Source: UBA4661 sp002405405 (GTDB taxonomy: Bacteria > Bacteroidota > Ignavibacteria > Kapaibacteriales > UBA4661). From it: a stretch of 19,401 nt of DNA. The stretch covers positions 1-19,401 of the forward strand of contig DAIUAL010000038.1 in assembly GCA_036847245.1 (NCBI GenBank), given 5' to 3'. Shown here in pieces: positions 14,683 to 19,401 of this stretch. The notes below the pieces were generated by a model. The model did not search any database and was not told where the DNA came from. It saw only the letters and a program-made list of their open reading frames with translations. Numbering within the stretch: position 1 is the first letter of the stretch; every line of letters begins with the position of its first letter. Both the position numbers and the translations under genes were made by a program.

Positions 14683-15489
14683 ATGCCGCATCACTGTTCG
14701 ATCATGATTTCTACGTTGCATCATTACCTCCCTCTAACTATTCGTGCTCACATTGTGTGCGCCATAGTATTCTGCTGTGTTGAAAGTTCTCTTTTTGCAC
14801 AAACATTTCAAATTCCGACCGACCCCGTAGATCAAGGTGATACTGCCTTAGTCTTTACCTCGCCTCGTCCTTGGCTGGAAAAAGTCGAAGCAGTAAAGCC
14901 CACCAATTCCGGTTTGGGCTTGGATATTCTTCTAAGTGGTCCGGTCTTTGGCTTGGGTACCACATACATGAAGCGCTTGAGCGATGATTTGTACGCAACA
15001 GCAGGATTTGGTTTTATTGCCAAGCAAACATCCGATGAAATTGAATATGTGGATCCTTTTGGCAATGTAGTCATCCCCTTCAAAATCAATCGCATCATGA
15101 CATTACCACTGACATTGGGAGTACAATTTTTTCCTCTCGGTGATGAGAAAGTACTTTTTCTCGGGCGACCATTATTAGTGGGAGGTGTCGGTACAACACT
15201 TGCTTTGATTGGTCCGTATTCACGTGATGGCTTTCCTCCCTATTTTGATTTCTTTCAATCCATGTCACGGGCGAAGGCAATTCTTCGCCCCACCATTTAT
15301 ATCGGTGGTGGATTTGAGTTTAACTCTTTTGGCAGTAGCTTTATTCAAGCCTCGCTTCGCTACTATATAACTCCTGCCGGGGGTGATGGTATTTTATACT
15401 TCCGCGATAACACATCGCCCGACGGATTCAAACGACATACAGATCTCGGCGGTGTCATGCTTACGCTCTCTATCGGATCTCGCTATTAA
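14683..15489 (+). CDS. Outer-membrane beta-barrel protein, unknown function
   Basis: A protein of 268 residues. The N-terminus has a basic and His-rich start, a hydrophobic core (IVCAIVFCCVE) and a likely signal peptidase site at SLFA-Q near residue 39. The mature part shows alternating hydrophobic strands separated by short turns (for example LGLDILLSGPVFGLGTTYM, LYATAGFGFIA, PLTLGVQFFPLG, IQASLRYYI) and ends in aromatic Tyr (LSIGSRY), the C-terminal signature recognised by the BAM machinery. This supports an 8- to 10-stranded barrel in the outer membrane. No ligand or enzyme motif is seen. The start is uncertain: ATG 14704 would also leave a good signal peptide. It is divergent from speA and ends at a strong terminator, so it is probably a single-gene unit. 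Confidence 0.78.
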   Translation: MPHHCSIMISTLHHYLPLTIRAHIVCAIVFCCVESSLFAQTFQIPTDPVDQGDTALVFTSPRPWLEKVEAVKPTNSGLGLDILLSGPVFGLGTTYMKRLSDDLYATAGFGFIAKQTSDEIEYVDPFGNVVIPFKINRIMTLPLTLGVQFFPLGDEKVLFLGRPLLVGGVGTTLALIGPYSRDGFPPYFDFFQSMSRAKAILRPTIYIGGGFEFNSFGSSFIQASLRYYITPAGGDGILYFRDNTSPDGFKRHTDLGGVMLTLSIGSRY

Positions 15490-15510
15490 AGATGACAATT
15501 AGTATTCATA

Positions 15511-15548
15511 AAAAAAACGCGCTTTGAGTAGCTTCAAAGCGCGTTTTT
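15511..15548. terminator. Bidirectional intrinsic terminator
   Basis: ACGCGCTTTGA (15517-15527) pairs with TCAAAGCGCGT (15534-15544), an 11-bp stem with a 6-nt loop. It is flanked by seven A on the left and five T on the right, so it works in both directions, between the converging outer-membrane and epimerase genes. Confidence 0.9.
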
Positions 15549-15569
15549 ATTCACGGTGTCTTCTTTACT

Positions 15570-16559
15570 TTACTTTACTTTCTCACTGACTTTCTTCTTC
15601 TTGTCTGCTTTTGTTGGTGGTACCGACACTGCTTGCTTAGCGATACTCTCTGCAAACCAATCAGTAGTACGATTGAGTCCTTCTTGAAAGCTCACCTCGG
15701 GCTTCCAACCAAGAACATGGCGTATTTTATCGTACGATGCAACACTCCGCTTTTGTTCACCTTCTTTAGCAGGTCCATGTTTCTTTTGCACACGTGCACG
15801 TGTACGAAGTTGAAGCAGTTGAAAAATTGTATTCACACTATATTCAGTGGCGGTTGAACAATTAAATGTTCCTACAACATCCTCTTTGCTGGCAATCATA
15901 TTGGCTTGCACTACATCACCAACATAAACATAATCGCGCGTTTGCGTTCCGTCGCCATTGATAATGGGTTGTTCACCCTTAAGCATTTTTTCGGCAAAGA
16001 TGGCAATAACGCCGGCTTCACCATGAGGGTTTTGGCGCGGACCATAGACATTTGTATAACGCAAGACTACGTATTGCAATCCATACAATGCTTGATAACA
16101 AAACAGATACTTTTCGCCGACAAGTTTTGTCACGCCATACTGCGACACAGGATTTTTTCCATGTTTTTCATCAGCCGGAAAATATCGTTGCTCACCATAC
16201 ACCGTACCGGCGCTCGATGCAAAAATGATTTTCTTTACACCGTATTTACGAGCATTTTCAAGAACATTGAGCAATCCTTTTACATTAAGTTCTGCATCAA
16301 AGAGTGGGTTTTCTACCGACACTCGCACGCTCATTTGTGCAGCATGATGATTTACTAAATCAAACCGCTCTTTTTGGAAGACTTCTTCCAATTCGGGCGC
16401 AGTAATACTCATTTGCACTAATTTTGCTTTGGGGTTAATATTGTCAAGTTTTCCGCTTGACATGTCGTCAATCACAACGACATCATGCCCTGCGTTGATG
16501 TACCCATCCACAATGTGCGAGCCGATAAATCCTGCCCCGCCTGTTACGGCTATTTTCAT
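15570..16559 (-). CDS. NAD-dependent epimerase, UDP-glucose 4-epimerase (GalE)-like
   Basis: An extended short-chain dehydrogenase of 329 residues. Members invert C4 of UDP-hexoses (glucose/galactose or the N-acetyl forms) using bound NAD, supplying sugars for polysaccharide or LPS. Seen: the Rossmann motif TGGAGFIGS (6-14); acidic Asp31/Asp32 at the end of strand 2, for NAD rather than NADP; the catalytic Ser in FASSAGTVYGE (113-123); the Tyr141/Lys145 pair in YGVTK; RYTNVYGPRQNP; and the substrate-side GDGTQTRDYVYVGDV. The C-terminus is a Lys-rich tail of about 15 residues. The gene stands alone between a terminator and lon, so context does not give the sugar. RmlB-type dehydratase or another epimerase is less likely from the motif set. 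It has no sugar-gene neighbours. Confidence 0.87.
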   Translation of the reverse strand: MKIAVTGGAGFIGSHIVDGYINAGHDVVVIDDMSSGKLDNINPKAKLVQMSITAPELEEVFQKERFDLVNHHAAQMSVRVSVENPLFDAELNVKGLLNVLENARKYGVKKIIFASSAGTVYGEQRYFPADEKHGKNPVSQYGVTKLVGEKYLFCYQALYGLQYVVLRYTNVYGPRQNPHGEAGVIAIFAEKMLKGEQPIINGDGTQTRDYVYVGDVVQANMIASKEDVVGTFNCSTATEYSVNTIFQLLQLRTRARVQKKHGPAKEGEQKRSVASYDKIRHVLGWKPEVSFQEGLNRTTDWFAESIAKQAVSVPPTKADKKKKVSEKVK

Positions 16560-16804
16560 ATCCTAAACCTGTATAAAGCCACATCATGGTGTGTACTCAT
16601 GCCATGTATAGCTTGTGAAATGATGCATAGCATCGAAAACACCGATGCCTCGTTGATTGAATTTTGTACCCTATAATAACAATACTATCACTGATAAAAC
16701 ACACGGTGAGTGATAGCGTGGCAATTGAAATGCTACACACAAGGTAGTAATTTTAAAATCGGCAACAAAACATTCTCTGCGATTATCACGAAATAATCAC
16801 ATGC
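16560..16804. other. Intergenic region between lon and the epimerase gene
   Basis: It should hold the lon terminator and the epimerase promoter, both on the - strand. GATTAT/ATAATC (16781-16798) and CTATCACT/AGTGATAG (16685-16716) form hairpins, but neither is followed by a strong T-tract, so termination is only possible, not clear. No convincing gene is present. Confidence 0.4.
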
Positions 16805-19330
16805 CTACAGCTCTTTCAGAACATGTGGCAAAGCGGTCTGTGCATGTTCAATAGGAATAATTGTCAAGCCTTCAAGAATTTCTTTACTCATCTCAGCAAG
16901 ATCGCGTTCGTTCTCTTTGGGAATAAGTACGGTACGGATACCATGCCGCTTAGCGGCTAAGAGTTTTTCGTTCAAGCCACCAATGGCTAAGACATTGCCA
17001 CGTAAAGTAATCTCGCCTGTCATAGCAACATCGCCACGAACAGGACGTTTGGCTGCAGCTGAGATAAGTGCCATCGTCATAGTAATACCGGCAGACGGTC
17101 CGTCTTTTGGAATAGCACCCTCCGGTACATGAATATGAATATCTTGATCTTTAGCAAACTCGCTTGGTACACCGAGTGCTTCTGCATTTGCGCGCACAAA
17201 CGACAGTGCTGCCATTGCAGATTCTTTCATGACATCACCGAGCTTGCCTGTCAGCGTAAGCTTGTCTTTACCCTGCATGATTGTTACTTCTACGGGAAGG
17301 ATATCGCCACCAACAGATGTCCACGCTAAGCCCGTAACAACACCAATGCGATCTTGCAATTCATTCGCACGCTGGCGATACGGCGGTGTTTTGAGGAATT
17401 CCTGCACCAAAGCAGTATCAACAACGATCTTGCGTGATGCAACAATTTTCTCAGCTTTTATACGATATGGATTTGGTGTTGGCGATGTTGATTCACTGGT
17501 ACTATCCGTGCTTGTACTCGCTTTTGCAGATACTTTCTTTGCAGTTTTTGCCCCCGCTTTCGCAGCTGCTTCATCGCGTAAACGTATTTCTTCTTTGGCG
17601 ATACTGCTCACGGCACTCTTTGCCAGTTTGCGAATAACAGATGCCAATTGCCGCTCTAAATTACGAACACCGGACTCTCGCGTGTATTCACGAATCAACA
17701 TACGAATTGCATCATCTTGTACGGAGATTTTGAAATCTTTCATACCATGACGTTCTAATTGCTTTGGCAGAATATGACGCATAGCAATTTGTTTTTTCTC
17801 ATGCTCCAAATAGCTCGACAGCTCAATCACTTCCATACGATCAAGCAAAGGCAAAGGAATATCATACTTGACATTTGCAGTGGCAATGAACAGTACTTTT
17901 GACAAGTCATAATCAACCTCGAGATAATGATCGTTAAAGGTTGAATTTTGCTCAGGATCGAGGACTTCCAACATGGCAGATGACGGATCGCCACGAAAAT
18001 CGGCTGACATCTTATCAACTTCATAAAGGAGAATAACAGGGTTCACAGTGCCGGCACGCTTCAAGCTTTGAACAATATTGCCAGGCATAGAACCGATATA
18101 GGTCCGTCGGTGTCCTCGTATCTCCGCTTCATCACGCACGCCGCCAAGGGCAATACGCACAAAGCTCCTACCCAAGGCACGATCAATTGATTTTGCAAGC
18201 GATGTTTTACCAACACCCGGCGGTCCGACAAAGCATAAGATTTGACCACGGATAGAATTGACAAGATTCATAACAGCGATGTACTCGAGAACACGCTCTT
18301 TGATTTTTTCTAAACCATAATGATCTTCATCAAGAATAGATTTGACATGCTCAATGTCTAAATCATCCGTTGTTTTTTTTGTCCACGGCAATGCTAAAAG
18401 CCAGTCCACATAATTGCGCAGAACACCATATTCGGGCGACATGGTTGGTGTTTTACGAAGCTTATCAAATTCTTCGAGGGCTTTAGCTTTGACAAGCTCA
18501 GGCATACCTGCTTCTTCGATGGCAGTACGCAGTTTTGATGTTTCGGGTGAACCATCATCTTCATCGCCAAGCTCTTGCTGCAAAGCACGAATCTGTTCCT
18601 GAATAAAATACTTCTTTTGCGACTTCTGGATCGTTTCCTGAACACGAGTGTCAATATCCATTTCAAGCTTCATCATCTCGATTTCAGAGGTGAGAATACT
18701 CACCAAACGGAAGTATTGCTCCTGCAAAGTCCATTCGTTAAGAATGGATTGTTTTTGCTCAACATCCAACTGTAAATGTGCTGAAGCATAGTAGAGTTTA
18801 CGCACCGGATCTTCAAGATTTTCAAAAGCAATAGCGGCTTCCGGTGGAATATTGCGATTAGCTTTGATGTACTCAATAAATGCTTCATGGGCATGGCGCA
18901 AGATTGCTTCAAACTCAGGAGTGATTTCTTCAATCTCTGTATCTGCAACCTCGATATCAGCTTCCATGACATTCTCTTTGCTGGAAACAAATCGCTTGCA
19001 TCGCCCTTGTGCAATCCCCTCAACAAGAATCTTGACAAGATTATTCGGCAGCTTAACGAGTTGAATAATTTTCGCTATTGTCCCCGATGTATAAATATCA
19101 TCCTTGCTTGGCTCATCGACATTTTCATCTTTTTGCGCTGCAAGAAAAATGAACCGGTCACGGTTCATTGCCGCAGAGATAGCATTCAAAGAAGACTCGC
19201 GTCCAATTAAGACGGGATAAATCATGTAGGGATAAATCACGACATCGCGCAATGGTAGTACCGACAACCGTTTTGGTATCGAAATCTCTTCGAGTTCATC
19301 GTTGTCTTGTAAAAAGGGAGGAGGAGGCAT
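16805..19330 (-). CDS. lon: ATP-dependent Lon protease
   Basis: An 841-residue cytosolic AAA+ protease that degrades misfolded and regulatory proteins. Order: LON substrate-binding N-domain (about 20-215, LPLRDVVIYPYM), coiled-coil linker, AAA+ domain with Walker A GPPGVGKT (369-376), and serine protease domain with PKDGPSAGIT (Ser746) and GGLNEKLLAAKRHG (Lys789), the catalytic dyad 43 residues apart as in E. coli. Odd points: the Walker B segment reads LLYEVDK where the family has LLDEIDK, so the Mg-binding Asp is Tyr436 while the catalytic Glu437 is kept; and a Ser/Thr/Lys/Ala-rich insert (about 590-620) lies between the AAA+ lid and protease domain. ATG 19330 begins a Pro-rich MPPPPF start without a Shine-Dalgarno. 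The 71 nt upstream reach the window end and show no clear promoter. Confidence 0.95.
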   Translation of the reverse strand: MPPPPFLQDNDELEEISIPKRLSVLPLRDVVIYPYMIYPVLIGRESSLNAISAAMNRDRFIFLAAQKDENVDEPSKDDIYTSGTIAKIIQLVKLPNNLVKILVEGIAQGRCKRFVSSKENVMEADIEVADTEIEEITPEFEAILRHAHEAFIEYIKANRNIPPEAAIAFENLEDPVRKLYYASAHLQLDVEQKQSILNEWTLQEQYFRLVSILTSEIEMMKLEMDIDTRVQETIQKSQKKYFIQEQIRALQQELGDEDDGSPETSKLRTAIEEAGMPELVKAKALEEFDKLRKTPTMSPEYGVLRNYVDWLLALPWTKKTTDDLDIEHVKSILDEDHYGLEKIKERVLEYIAVMNLVNSIRGQILCFVGPPGVGKTSLAKSIDRALGRSFVRIALGGVRDEAEIRGHRRTYIGSMPGNIVQSLKRAGTVNPVILLYEVDKMSADFRGDPSSAMLEVLDPEQNSTFNDHYLEVDYDLSKVLFIATANVKYDIPLPLLDRMEVIELSSYLEHEKKQIAMRHILPKQLERHGMKDFKISVQDDAIRMLIREYTRESGVRNLERQLASVIRKLAKSAVSSIAKEEIRLRDEAAAKAGAKTAKKVSAKASTSTDSTSESTSPTPNPYRIKAEKIVASRKIVVDTALVQEFLKTPPYRQRANELQDRIGVVTGLAWTSVGGDILPVEVTIMQGKDKLTLTGKLGDVMKESAMAALSFVRANAEALGVPSEFAKDQDIHIHVPEGAIPKDGPSAGITMTMALISAAAKRPVRGDVAMTGEITLRGNVLAIGGLNEKLLAAKRHGIRTVLIPKENERDLAEMSKEILEGLTIIPIEHAQTALPHVLKEL

Positions 19331-19401
19331 TTTCAGATTTGCTGATTTCGAGCAGGACGATGCACTCTTTTTATTATGTTTCGAGGATGATGATTATGCT
19401 G

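Overview
The window reads as chromosomal DNA of a flagellated, Gram-negative-type bacterium. Three things point to this: a hook/export flagellar gene block, an outer-membrane beta-barrel protein with a signal peptide and a C-terminal aromatic residue, and a carotenoid hydroxylase. Base composition is moderately AT-rich and most starts lack a strong Shine-Dalgarno. The gene mix would fit a Bacteroidota/Chlorobi-side lineage such as Ignavibacteria or Kapabacteria, but this is inference and no phylogenetic marker here settles it.

Layout. (1) Positions 2-2522, all +: the 3' end of an rsmD-like methyltransferase, an unrecognised membrane-anchored protein, a PhnP-like metallo-beta-lactamase-fold hydrolase, and a crtZ-type carotene hydroxylase overlapping it by 4 nt. 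(2) Positions 2592-11269, all +: a flagellar block in the order fliJ - motE-like - fliK - flgD - TIGR02530-type flagellar operon gene - flgE - a small unknown repeat protein. It carries two near-consensus sigma-28 (FliA) promoters with exact 11-nt spacing, before fliJ and before the TIGR02530-type gene. (3) Positions 11490-19330, mostly -: an EamA transporter, a biosynthetic arginine decarboxylase (speA) broken by one in-frame TAG, an outer-membrane protein on +, a GalE-like epimerase, and Lon protease. Three strong intrinsic terminators separate these units.

The most unusual region is the roughly 1.1-kb gap (8150-9272) between the TIGR02530-type gene and flgE. It has no convincing gene but holds at least nine hairpins that present GGA in the apical loop or at its closing base pairs. 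Their stems differ in sequence yet pair, and several loops match the CsrA/RsmE recognition consensus. Single hairpins of the same type sit over the fliK ribosome-binding site and in the flgD leader. The best reading is a CsrA-type post-transcriptional layer on hook assembly, either a long flgE leader or a CsrA-sequestering RNA. It would act alongside sigma-28 transcription, so that export and hook parts (FliJ, FliK, FlgD, FlgE) are timed together. This is a hypothesis from sequence alone.

Two point-like lesions in conserved enzymes deserve attention: the amber codon in the speA active-site motif and a Tyr in place of the Walker B Asp of Lon.
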